Shown here in pieces: positions 17,101 through 25,494 of a stretch of 28,087 bases of DNA (the first letter of the stretch is position 1; every line of letters starts with the position of its first letter). Made by a program: the position numbers and the translations under genes. Source of the stretch: CAZMVY01 sp964617875 (lineage in GTDB: Bacteria; Planctomycetota; Phycisphaerae; UBA1845; PWPN01). The notes under the pieces were generated by a model. The model did no database searches and was not told the origin of the DNA. It saw only the letters and a list, made by a program, of their open reading frames with translations. The stretch lies in the NCBI GenBank assembly GCA_964617875.1, contig CAZUAI010000074.1, forward strand, positions 1-28,087, given 5' to 3'.

Positions 17101-17732
17101 CGGAGCGTGTACGCAGCGAAGCGATGATCCCATCCGGCGGCACGAGCCCAGACGTTCGGTTTGGCTTCACCCGACCGACACCCGACTCCGTGATTACGGG
17201 TCCCAAAGTGAAATGGTGGCTGGAGGCAAGCGAAGAGGAGGACCAGTACGGGCTGGCCGGCTACGTGCTCGATATTGAGCTGCACAAGGATAGCGAGGAT
17301 GGAGAACTGGCGACGATTACGCTTGACGTCCCGCAGTTGCCGCACAAAAAGGCCCCTCCAGAAGCCGAATGGTGGGACGAAGAGCATGGTCCGAACAACA
17401 GCCGGAAGGGGCGGATCTCGGGCGTTGGCGACGGGTATTGGCTGCCGTGGAAGCCGCAGCTCGTCGCGACGACGAAGCCGGTGGCAACCTTCCCTGGGAC
17501 TGGCGAGCCCCTGCTGCGGAAGCCGCCCGACTGCGTCCAAGGACGGGCAGTGATCGAAGGAGAATTCCCTGCCAAAGACCTTCCGTCCGGCATATATGTA
17601 CTCGTGGCGAGGATCAGGGACGTCAACATCCTGCGCAAAGACATGGACTTCTGCAAGAGCCACGATGGCGGTTACGCACGGCGGATTCCGGTCGAGCCGC
17701 CGAACGCGGCGGTAAGATTCCGGATCCGATGA
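14193..17732 (+). CDS. Large secreted multi-domain dockerin protein
   Basis: An 1179-residue exported protein of unknown function. It starts with a signal sequence (VAFVLMGLAWTAIPSCG); IPSC is only a weak lipobox. Residues about 40-260 are an unrecognised region. About 290-440 looks like a jelly-roll (ILVSFRYRFLQGEG, FRLFGSDAVLHLDDV). Residues 440-500 contain dockerin-like halves (VDRRDFAAILP, NGDGYWDVFDVIAWDAYF). About 520-880 has repeated blocks such as VEVDTYGYLYVARS, ARQGDYLYLAGTRY and DGTLYVVGFS, suggesting a beta-propeller. A full dockerin pair follows (FDGDGDSDDVDFARF; DHDGDVDLSDFLML, about 899-960), ending GPNRPPAC. The last 195 residues are the module shared with 1105-1791. ATG 14193 has AGGAGG 9 bases upstream. 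The gene follows the prepilin-like gene by 34 bases. Likely a cell-surface protein; ligands unknown. Confidence 0.85.
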   Translation: MRSANCSTPVRRRVQNVAFVLMGLAWTAIPSCGDLARPKMDVNRAQVVLNAPEFGPYYTLDASVHTPRITNSVIIAYGDRYLDLDPDSDARVRPTIENNEIRVIVDRDPTLACGTLLELRSRDADCKDPKDPAGAIRVPRVDRFSREPAQNWVFALLELRPGTTAHLTNRPGFDFRKREDGRIPNGEISEAAYVKVLKLHRGAVLNTAGYRLYYEKLVDQDDNEMGHVTGSDKPLPNGSRIISRRLLGLHLGRYSMNDPCDPLFAPGGVRTWRRLVGPEDANPPPPGSPLCMGSVRVLPNAVGAGNGVLEMRTRAEGKRSARSVLAKFLFGRAGDEEILVSFRYRFLQGEGTALLVGVSDRPGIDGRSHELARLRPPADGQPGSPTSKEFATYIGRFRRPECRLFSGTFVEFRLFGSDAVLHLDDVRVDVHCLWDDCRNIDEEPGVDRRDFAAILPLLLEPVPPDGNCFDLATNGDGYWDVFDVIAWDAYFEDGSDPCYTGTDRRTVLSSPAAITSRTGTPCTLFVAGKKHCSQDDTVLGFDSNGAWSGFECDPVGAPYKRGNGHLARCGGGWMRQCHGRIGLACLLGPGGCLLPPGWQFGEDGKKVYTGIVKSDGDYCNGLPLMDVAFAAHDRNLVFIAPVIVAAGCGADTGYKAAARFRLSAGGYALEKVYEPCWPLSSFGTCASTPAPDSGFVREVEVDTYGYLYVARSKAGGGDAIFIYRADDSSPVKSQMPIGCTSVATEAAGPIGMTVARQGDYLYLAGTRYVSPSNGHTRLCRFPISRTANQQPSLGTPAYIDLDLSPLLPDPACAHLVSVTSIAESTVDGTLYVVGFSLARPDPTNPACPSYSPGATAIPTKPWLAVVSHPSTAAQASSVANIEANGLALPVSVEFVPAEFGDFDGDGDSDDVDFARFRRCFNGSNRPPTMPDCMETDLDHDGDVDLSDFLMLARCFNGPNRPPACTSLCESERVRSEAMIPSGGTSPDVRFGFTRPTPDSVITGPKVKWWLEASEEEDQYGLAGYVLDIELHKDSEDGELATITLDVPQLPHKKAPPEAEWWDEEHGPNNSRKGRISGVGDGYWLPWKPQLVATTKPVATFPGTGEPLLRKPPDCVQGRAVIEGEFPAKDLPSGIYVLVARIRDVNILRKDMDFCKSHDGGYARRIPVEPPNAAVRFRIR
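17150..17729 (+). other. C-terminal module, copy 2 (paralogue of 1105-1791)
   Basis: The end of the large dockerin protein (about residues 986-1179). Blocks shared with copy 1 are AGYVLDIELHKD, EHGPNNSRKG, GDGYWLPWK, LPSGIYVLVAR, a run around ILRKDMDF matching VLRTDVDL, and the ending FRIR. Here the two variable loops are short and charged instead of Ala/Thr-rich. Predicted all-beta. I know of no named family for it. Confidence 0.65.
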
Positions 17733-17749
17733 CGGGACCGCGGTCTTCC

Positions 17750-17913
17750 CGCCGACATGCCCGCGAATGTGCGATCACCCCATGCCGGCAGGCCATTGGG
17801 CCGCCCAAAACGCTCGCGAATGCCAGGAAGTCGCCCAGGGCCGCGTCGCCGTCCTTGTCGGATTCGGGAAGAACGGGCAAGCGGGCCAGCGTCACACACG
17901 GCGATGGCCGCAA
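17750..17913 (-). pseudogene. Antisense dockerin relic
   Basis: On the minus strand, PVLPESDKDGDAALGDFLAF followed by ASVLGGP matches a planctomycete dockerin half. It can be laid against DHDGDVDLSDFLML-ARCFNGP of the neighbouring plus-strand gene with the Asp positions and DFL in register. Two calcium-loop positions have become Ala. It has no signal peptide, partner repeat or ribosome site, and lies just past the stop of glnS. It is probably the end of a lost secreted-protein gene. This fills most of the 255-base gap 17733-17986. Confidence 0.5.
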
Positions 17914-17986
17914 GCCGTACGGCCATGCGTCCGCGCGACTGTGTCTCGTTTCCTCCTGCAGTCGTCACCGCACGTCGGGCCCCGCC

Positions 17987-19753
<1,767 letters not shown>

Positions 19754-19808
19754 GTCGGGGTCCCTCTGTTCGCACGCCGCACGCTCTCCACAGGCGTAAC
19801 GGCCGGAA

Positions 19809-19837
19809 ATGATACCGGGGCGGCTCTCGTGTTTCCA
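19809..19837 (-). promoter_or_regulatory. Probable glnS promoter
   Basis: On the minus strand TGGAAA (19837-19832) and TATCAT (19814-19809) are 17 bases apart. The start of transcription near 19802 leaves a leader of about 50 bases before the glnS ATG. It lies back to back with the promoter of the glycosyltransferase genes. Confidence 0.45.
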
Positions 19838-19848
19838 GCGGGTTGTGC

Positions 19849-19877
19849 TTGACGGCCCGTCGATCCGCGGATATAGA
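19849..19877 (+). promoter_or_regulatory. Promoter of the GT2 / GT-C gene pair
   Basis: TTGACG (19849-19854) and TATAGA (19872-19877) are 17 bases apart, with transcription expected near 19884 and a leader of about 80 bases. Its -35 box is 11 bases from the -35 box of the divergent glnS promoter, so the two polymerases would compete for space. Confidence 0.55.
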
Positions 19878-19964
19878 TTACGCCCGAAAGCGGGAACACG
19901 GGAAAACGAAAACGGCCGATTGAGCGGTGACGTTGCGACCTCACCGCCGGTGCCTCCGGAAAGC

Positions 19965-20897
19965 ATGGATCTTTCGGTTGTCGTGCCGGTCTACAGGGAG
20001 GAGGAGAACATCCCGGAGTTTCTCCGCCGTGTGCCGGCGATCCTCGAGAGTCTCGTCGGCGAGTTCGAGATCATCTTCGCGATGGACCCCTCGCCCGATC
20101 GCACGGAGGAGGTCGTGCTCGCCGCGCGGGAGAAGGACCCGCGCGTCAAGCTCCTCAAGTTTTCACGGCGCGTCGGCCAGCCGATGGCAACGCTCGCCGG
20201 CCTCGAGTACGCGGCGGGCGACGCCGTCATCGTGATGGACGTGGACCTGCAGGACCCCCCGGAACTCCTCGGCGAGATGGTGCGGAAGTGGCGCGAGGGC
20301 TACGACGTCGTGATTCCCCAGCGGCGCAGCCGGACGGGCGAGCCGTGGCTGAAGCGGCTCGTGGCGCACGTCGGCTACCGCGTGATCGACCGGCTGGCGG
20401 AGGTGCCGATCCCGCCGAATACGGGCGACTTCCGGCTGATGAGCCGCCGCGCCGTCGAGGAGATCAAGCGGCTGAAGGAGTGCCATGGCTTCCTGCGCGG
20501 CCTGGTGGCGCTGGTGGGGTTCCGCCAGACGACGATCCCCTTCGACCGGCCGCCGCGGTTCGCCGGGCGCACGAACTACAACCGGTTCCTGGGCTCCATC
20601 CGCATCGGCCTCAACGGCCTGGTGTGCTTCTCCACGTCGCTGCTGTCCCTCAGTTCGGCGCTGGGGTTCGTGACGGCCGGCGCATCGTTCCTGCTGGCGG
20701 TGGTGTATCTGTTCATGAAACTCCTCGGCTTTCCCTTCCCGCTGGGCAACCCGACCATCGTCATCCTGGTGCTCTTCCTGGGCGGCGTGCAGCTCATCAG
20801 CGTGGGCATCCTCGGCGAGTACATCGGGCGGATCTACGAGGAAGTCCGGCAGCGCCCCAGGTTCATCATCGACAAGGCGGTGGGCTTCGATGAGTGA
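19965..20897 (+). CDS. GT2 polyprenyl-phosphate glycosyltransferase (GtrB/DPMS-like)
   Basis: A 310-residue membrane glycosyltransferase that moves a sugar from a nucleotide donor to a polyprenyl phosphate carrier. The GT-A fold starts at residue 1 with LSVVVPVYREEENI. The metal-binding motif is VIVMDVDLQDPPELL (DVD then QDPPE), and PPNTGDFRLMSRRAV is the usual acceptor-side block. After the catalytic domain (about 1-220) two membrane spans follow (about 218-245 and 260-285), as in GtrB-type enzymes. ATG 19965 begins exactly where family similarity begins. The ribosome site is poor (GGAAAG). The last 8 bases overlap the start of the next gene, so the two products are translationally coupled. 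They probably work together: this enzyme makes the lipid-linked sugar and the next one uses it. Confidence 0.92.
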   Translation: MDLSVVVPVYREEENIPEFLRRVPAILESLVGEFEIIFAMDPSPDRTEEVVLAAREKDPRVKLLKFSRRVGQPMATLAGLEYAAGDAVIVMDVDLQDPPELLGEMVRKWREGYDVVIPQRRSRTGEPWLKRLVAHVGYRVIDRLAEVPIPPNTGDFRLMSRRAVEEIKRLKECHGFLRGLVALVGFRQTTIPFDRPPRFAGRTNYNRFLGSIRIGLNGLVCFSTSLLSLSSALGFVTAGASFLLAVVYLFMKLLGFPFPLGNPTIVILVLFLGGVQLISVGILGEYIGRIYEEVRQRPRFIIDKAVGFDE

Positions 20898-22380
20898 GAA
20901 TCGATCCGGCGCCGCGTGGACGAATGCGGCGCACATCCTCCTCGCAGGGCTGCTCATCGTGGCGGCCGGCTTCGTGTACCGCCAGGGCACCTATGCGTAT
21001 TCGCTGCTCCGTTTCCCCTATGAGTGGGACGAGGACGAGGGCTTCGTGATCTACGCGGCCCAGCGGATCCTCAAGGGCCAGACGATCTACGGCGATCTCA
21101 ACCGGCTGCCGATGATGAGTTCGATCTATCCCCCGGTCCACCCGGCGGCCATCGCCCCGCTCGTCGCCGGGTTCGGCGCCACACTCCTCGCGGGCCGGAT
21201 CGTTTCCGTCGTTGCCATGGTGGGTTTGTGCGTCCTGGTGGGGCTTGCGGTGGCGCAGGAGACGAAGCGATGGTACTTCGGCGTCGCGGCCGCGTGTACG
21301 ACGCTGGGACCGTCGGCCATCGCGATGTTCGGCCCGCTCGCGCGCGCGGACTCGCTCATGATGCTCCTGGTCATGGCCGGGCTCCTGCTCGTGCGACAGT
21401 ATCCGCGATCGCACGTGGCTCTCGTGACGGGCCTTCTGGCGCTCCTGCTCGCGTGCTACACGAAATACCAGGCGGCGTTCCTGGTGCCGGCCGCGTTCTG
21501 GTACTTGTGGCGCCGCAACCGCCGTGTGACGCTGCTCAGCATCGCGGGATTCGGCGCGGCCGGATTCGTGGCGCTCGCGTTTCTCATGCGGTGGTCGAAG
21601 GGCTGGTTTTGGTACAACACGGTCACGGTCGTCGCCACGGAGTGGATCCTCGACTACTTCCTGCCGCGTGTGCAGGGATTCATCTGGCAGCACGCGATCG
21701 TGCTCGCCGGCACCGCGGGTTGGCTCGTCTATCAGCTTCGCCGTCGCGACATGGACCTCTGGGGCGCGCTGGCCATCGCGTCGATCTCGATCCTGGCGTT
21801 CATGGGCAAGGCCGGCGCGTCCTCAAACTACTTCATCCCGTCGGCGGTGGCGATGATCATCTGCACGAGCCTGGCGGCCGACCGGCTCCTGCGCGACCTC
21901 CCGCCGGCCTGGCGTCACGGCGGGCCGCACGTGCTCATGATCACCCTGCTGCTGCAGGGCATCGGCTGGTCCGCCCCGATCAACATGCCGACCGATGAGG
22001 ACCGACAGAACGGCGACAGGATCCTCCAGCGCGTTCTCGCCACGAAAGGCGACGTCCTGACCGAACGCCGCATCATGTTTTCGATCCTGGCCGGGCGCGA
22101 GCCGCAAATCGACATGTGCCTGCTCGTTTTCGTCCGCGAGCGCGACGTCAAGCTCGGGACGAGGCTCTGGGACCCGACCGAGATCATCCAGGCCGTGATG
22201 GAAAAGCGGTATCCGCTGATCGTCGTGGTGCCCGAACTGGTACCGCGAGAAATCTGGGATGCGATCAGCGCGAACTACCGCGCTCTCGACGAACCGGCCG
22301 TCCGCATGGGCAACTGGCACGGACAGAACGCATACATCCTCTTCGTTCCCGACGCCGGCGCGACATCACCGGGCCGATGA
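20890..22380 (+). CDS. GT-C family membrane glycosyltransferase (PMT/ArnT-like)
   Basis: A 496-residue integral membrane protein with about 10-11 spans and a soluble C-terminal domain of about 130 residues. After the first span comes FPYEWDEDEGFVIYAA (43-58). Acidic residues in that first outer loop are the hallmark of GT-C enzymes that use polyprenyl-phosphate sugars. FGPLARADSLMMLL and ACYTKYQAAFLVPAAFWYL are further family-like blocks (a conserved R-x-D and K-x-x). It would move a sugar from the lipid carrier to a protein or glycan on the outer face of the membrane. The start overlaps the GT2 gene by 8 bases. Nothing in the sequence identifies the acceptor; O-linked protein glycosylation or decoration of a surface polymer are both possible. 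Confidence 0.82.
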   Translation: MSENRSGAAWTNAAHILLAGLLIVAAGFVYRQGTYAYSLLRFPYEWDEDEGFVIYAAQRILKGQTIYGDLNRLPMMSSIYPPVHPAAIAPLVAGFGATLLAGRIVSVVAMVGLCVLVGLAVAQETKRWYFGVAAACTTLGPSAIAMFGPLARADSLMMLLVMAGLLLVRQYPRSHVALVTGLLALLLACYTKYQAAFLVPAAFWYLWRRNRRVTLLSIAGFGAAGFVALAFLMRWSKGWFWYNTVTVVATEWILDYFLPRVQGFIWQHAIVLAGTAGWLVYQLRRRDMDLWGALAIASISILAFMGKAGASSNYFIPSAVAMIICTSLAADRLLRDLPPAWRHGGPHVLMITLLLQGIGWSAPINMPTDEDRQNGDRILQRVLATKGDVLTERRIMFSILAGREPQIDMCLLVFVRERDVKLGTRLWDPTEIIQAVMEKRYPLIVVVPELVPREIWDAISANYRALDEPAVRMGNWHGQNAYILFVPDAGATSPGR

Positions 22381-22383
22381 ATC

Positions 22384-22400
22384 CGCGCGACCGTCGCGTG
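22384..22400. terminator. Weak hairpin between convergent genes
   Basis: CGCGA-CCG-TCGCG (22386-22398) lies 5 bases after the GT-C stop codon, with two further outer pairs possible. It has no T-run, so it is not a standard terminator, but it is the only hairpin next to this stop. The rest of 22381-22522 shows nothing clear. Confidence 0.25.
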
Positions 22401-22522
22401 CGGCGTCAGAAACCTTCGTCTGCATACGGCGGCGCATCCGTGATGCGGCCCATGATCGGCGAAACCGGCCCGGTACCGGCCAGGGGTTCCTGACATCCTC
22501 GCTTTCGGCTGACACCCGGCGG

Positions 22523-23518
22523 TCACCGCGCCGGTGAATCCGCGTAACCGTCGGGGTTGGTCCGATGCCACAGCCAGGCCGACTCGATGATCGAACGCAG
22601 ATCGTTGCAGCGAGGCTGCCAGCCGAGGACCGCGCGGGCCTTGTCGGCCTGCGCGACCAGCCGGGGCGGATCGCCCGGGCGGCGGGGCTCGATCTTCATT
22701 TCGATGGGACGCCCGGTGACCTGCCGGGCCGTTTCGACCACTTCCTTCACCGAGTAGCCGTGTCCCGTGCCGAGGTTCAGGAACTGCGACGCGCCGCCCG
22801 CGCGGAGGTGTTTCAGCGCGAGGATATGAGCCGATCCGAGGTCCGTCACGTGGATGTAGTCGCGGATGGCCGTGCCGTCGGGCGTCGGATAATCGCCGCC
22901 GAAAACGCTCACATACGGCAACCGGCCGACGGCCGCCGCCAGGACGTTGGGGATCAGGTGCGTTTCGGGCTCGTGGTGCTCGCCGTAGCGCTCCGTGGCG
23001 CCGCTGGCGTTGAAGTACCGAAGCGCAACGAAGCGGAACTCGTACGCCCGGTCGTAGTCGGCGAGCACGCGCTCGATCATGAGCTTCGTCCAGCCGTACG
23101 CGTTGATCGGCCACTGCGGGTGGTCCTCGGCGATCGGCACTTTCGCAACGTCGCCGTAAGTCGCACAGCTGGACGAGAAAACGAACCGCCGTACGCCCGC
23201 CTCGCGCAGCGCGCCGAGCAGGGCGATCCCCGCCGTCACGTTGTTCTCGTAGTAGAGGGCCGGATCCTGCACGGACTCGCCGACATAGGCGAGGGCGGCG
23301 AAGTGTACGCAGGCGTCGATCCTGTGGCCCCGCACGATGCGAACGACGAGCGCCCGATCGCCCACGGACCCGCCGTAGAACGCGGCCGCCGGGTGGACCG
23401 CCGCCCGGTGTCCGCGGCCGAGGTTGTCGAGGACGACGACGTCCTCGCCCGCCTGCACGAGCAACTCCACGAACACGCTGCCGATGTAGCCGGCGCCGCC
23501 GGTAACCAGAATCGCCAT
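22523..23518 (-). CDS. galE: UDP-glucose 4-epimerase
   Basis: A 331-residue extended short-chain dehydrogenase that interconverts UDP-glucose and UDP-galactose with bound NAD. The Rossmann motif is VTGGAGYIGS (5-14), followed by DNLGRGHR (31-38) typical of GalE, and VHFAALAYVGES (71-82). Catalytic elements are FSSSCATYGD (Ser115-117) and Tyr141-x3-Lys145 in NAYGWTKLMIE. RYFNASGA and RDYIHVTDL blocks complete the GalE pattern. The length is normal. ATG 23518 starts exactly at the first strand. No ribosome site precedes it. A strong promoter (23526-23554) ends only 7 bases upstream, which points to a leaderless messenger. It stands near the glycosyltransferases and may supply galactose donors, though it has its own promoter. 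Confidence 0.95.
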   Translation of the reverse strand: MAILVTGGAGYIGSVFVELLVQAGEDVVVLDNLGRGHRAAVHPAAAFYGGSVGDRALVVRIVRGHRIDACVHFAALAYVGESVQDPALYYENNVTAGIALLGALREAGVRRFVFSSSCATYGDVAKVPIAEDHPQWPINAYGWTKLMIERVLADYDRAYEFRFVALRYFNASGATERYGEHHEPETHLIPNVLAAAVGRLPYVSVFGGDYPTPDGTAIRDYIHVTDLGSAHILALKHLRAGGASQFLNLGTGHGYSVKEVVETARQVTGRPIEMKIEPRRPGDPPRLVAQADKARAVLGWQPRCNDLRSIIESAWLWHRTNPDGYADSPAR

Positions 23519-23525
23519 GGCGGCG

Positions 23526-23554
23526 ATTGAACCGCTGGCCTCGAGCGGTGTCAA
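23526..23554 (-). promoter_or_regulatory. galE promoter, probably leaderless
   Basis: On the minus strand a perfect TTGACA (23554-23549) is followed after 17 bases by TTCAAT (23531-23526). Only 7 bases separate the -10 box from the galE ATG, so transcription should begin at or within a base or two of the start codon. Confidence 0.6.
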
Positions 23555-23732
23555 GATATGCACGCCGTGTGCGAAAGCGGTTCGGAACCCGTGCCGGACT
23601 GACAAGACGGCTTTCCAGGGAAGACGCGCGGGCGCCCCGGCCCGGAGTCGCAAAGGTTCCGGCCCCCCTCACGCGCCGGCCCGCAGGCGGCGACTCGACC
23701 GCACACAAGGATACACCGCTTGCGCCATCGAG

Positions 23733-23738
23733 TATACT
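23733..23738 (+). promoter_or_regulatory. Candidate -10 box for the sulfatase gene
   Basis: TATACT lies 10 bases before the ATG at 23749, so the leader would be about 3-4 bases. No clear -35 box is found at 16-18 bases upstream, making this a weak call. No ribosome site precedes the ATG. Confidence 0.35.
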
Positions 23739-23748
23739 GGCCCGCATC

Positions 23749-25350
23749 ATGAACGCGAAGCTTGCGACAGTCGGCACTCCGGTTGCAGTCCGTGTCGTTT
23801 CCGCGAAGGGCGAAGCCCCAACGGGGCGAAGGCACGCGGCCAGGGGCCTGAGCCCCTGGACACGGCCGGTCTTCGCCGCGTGTCTGCTGCTCGTCGGGCG
23901 GTCACTCGGCGCGGATGGGGCAGCGACGTCACGGCCCGATCGGCCCAACGTCGTCGTGATCCTCACCGACGATCAGCGGTGGGACTGCCTCGGCGCCGCC
24001 GACACGCCGTACCTGGGCATCCGGACGCCCAACCTCGACCGGCTTGCCGCCGAGGGTGCGCGGTTCCGCAACGCGTTCGTCACCACATCGCTCTGCTCGC
24101 CCAGCCGCGCGTCGATGCTCTCCGGCCTGTATGCCCGCGCGCACAGGGTCATCAACAACTTCACCGACTTCCCCGCCGGCCTGCCCGGCTACCCGCGGCA
24201 GCTCCGGGCCGCCGGCTACGAAACGGCTTACATCGGCAAGTTCCACATGGGCGAGCAGAGCGACGAGAAACGTCCCGGCTTCGACTACTGGGTGACCCAC
24301 ACGGGCCAGGGCCAGTACTACGGCACCACCTTCAACATCGACGGCAGACGCGAACGGAAGGACGGCTACTACACGACCGTTGTCACGGAGCTGGCCGTCG
24401 AGTGGCTCGAGCGGAAGCACGACCGCCCCTTCCTGCTGATCCTCGGGCACAAGGCCCCGCACGGCCCGTTCGTGCCGGAGGACAAGTACAGGCACGCCTT
24501 CGACGCGCCGAAGATCGAGTATCCGCCGTCCGCCTTCGACCTCGCGGGCAAGCCGACGTGGGTGGCCGAGCGGCTCGACACGTGGCATGGCATCTACGGA
24601 CCGCTGTACGCCTTCCGCAAGGACTTCCCCGACCGCTCGCCCGGCGGCCTCAGGGCCTTCGGCGAGTTCGTCCGCAGCTACCTGGGCACGATCCTCTCCG
24701 TGGACGACAGCGTCGGGGCCGTCTGCCGTGCCCTCGCCAGAACCGGCAGGCTGGAGAACACCCTGGTCCTGTTCACCAGCGACAACGGATTCCTCCTCGG
24801 CGAGCACGGCATGATCGACAAGAGGACAATGCACGAGGAGAGCATCCGCGTGCCGCTACTGGCCCGCTGGCCGAAGCGGATCCGGCCCGGCACCGTCATC
24901 GACGCGATGGTGCTCAACATCGACCTGGCGCCGAGCATCGTCGATCTCTGCTCGGCCCCCCCGCTGCCCGCGGTCCACGGGCGATCGTGGGCGCCGCTGC
25001 TCGACGACAGGCCGCGGGGCGACTGGCGCACATCGTGGTACTACGAATACAACTACGAGAAGCAGTTCCCCTACACGCCGAACGTCCGGGGCGTCCGCAC
25101 GGCCGAGTGGAAGTACATGCACTACCCCCACGGCGACGGCGGCCCCGACCGCCACAAGGCCGAACTCTACAATCTGAAGGATGATCCGCACGAGACGAAG
25201 AACCGCATCGACGACCCGGCCGCCGCCGGCAAGCTGGCGGAATTGAAGGCCGAACTGGAGCGCCTCCAGAAGGAAGCCGGCGCCTGGCCCGACGAAATGC
25301 CGCTCGACGAGGGCATCAAGACGGCCTTGCCCGAGAAATCCGTCCGGTAG
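23749..25350 (+). CDS. Exported type I sulfatase (formylglycine-dependent)
   Basis: A 533-residue sulfatase of the alkaline-phosphatase fold that removes sulfate esters from glycans. NVVVILTDDQRWD (67-79) carries the metal-binding Asp pair. LCSPSRASMLSG (115-126) holds the C-x-P-x-R signature with Cys116, to be converted to formylglycine. GKFHMG, HKAPHGPF, FTSDNGFLLGEHG (metal-binding Asp-Asn) and the closing ELYNLKDDPHE are all intact. A hydrophobic stretch (FAACLLLVGRSLGADG, about 42-57) is the signal peptide, but about 40 residues precede it. These are partly encoded by a hairpin repeat (23811-23859), so the annotated start may be too early or the N-terminus is unusually long. The neighbouring GH78 gene, convergent with it, suggests use of a sulfated, rhamnose-containing polysaccharide. 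A sulfatase-modifying enzyme is not in the window. Confidence 0.92.
   Translation: MNAKLATVGTPVAVRVVSAKGEAPTGRRHAARGLSPWTRPVFAACLLLVGRSLGADGAATSRPDRPNVVVILTDDQRWDCLGAADTPYLGIRTPNLDRLAAEGARFRNAFVTTSLCSPSRASMLSGLYARAHRVINNFTDFPAGLPGYPRQLRAAGYETAYIGKFHMGEQSDEKRPGFDYWVTHTGQGQYYGTTFNIDGRRERKDGYYTTVVTELAVEWLERKHDRPFLLILGHKAPHGPFVPEDKYRHAFDAPKIEYPPSAFDLAGKPTWVAERLDTWHGIYGPLYAFRKDFPDRSPGGLRAFGEFVRSYLGTILSVDDSVGAVCRALARTGRLENTLVLFTSDNGFLLGEHGMIDKRTMHEESIRVPLLARWPKRIRPGTVIDAMVLNIDLAPSIVDLCSAPPLPAVHGRSWAPLLDDRPRGDWRTSWYYEYNYEKQFPYTPNVRGVRTAEWKYMHYPHGDGGPDRHKAELYNLKDDPHETKNRIDDPAAAGKLAELKAELERLQKEAGAWPDEMPLDEGIKTALPEKSVR
23811..23859. repeat. Two-hairpin repeat inside the sulfatase 5' end
   Basis: Two perfect inverted repeats lie close together: GCCCC-AAC-GGGGC (23815-23827) and CCAGGGGC-CTGA-GCCCCTGG (23840-23859). 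The words between them (GAAGGCACG) and the AGGGGC...GCCCCT form resemble dispersed palindromic elements of planctomycete genomes, from memory and not checked. Read in frame they encode residues 21-37 of the sulfatase. Confidence 0.55.
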
Positions 25351-25367
25351 CGTGACCTTCAACGATG

Positions 25368-25390
25368 CCGGGGGCACGCGCCTCCCCCGG
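25368..25390. terminator. GC-rich hairpin between convergent genes
   Basis: CCGGGGG (25368-25374) and CCCCCGG (25384-25390) form a perfect 7-pair stem with a 9-base loop. It lies 18 bases after the sulfatase stop and 105 bases past the stop of the minus-strand GH78 gene. No T-run follows on either strand, so termination here is only a possibility. The rest of 25351-25494 shows nothing else. Confidence 0.35.
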
Positions 25391-25494
25391 ACGGCGACCC
25401 TCAACCCGTGCGGTGTTCCCGGAATCCCACGGCGATGACTTCGCCCGCCCGTCCGGACGACGGATACGCAGGTCCGGCACACGCTCCGCGTGCG

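Noticed and set aside
17736..17745. GACCGCGGTC palindrome just after the large dockerin gene as a terminator
   Set aside because: A 10-base palindrome without a loop or T-run; short GC palindromes are expected in DNA of this composition.
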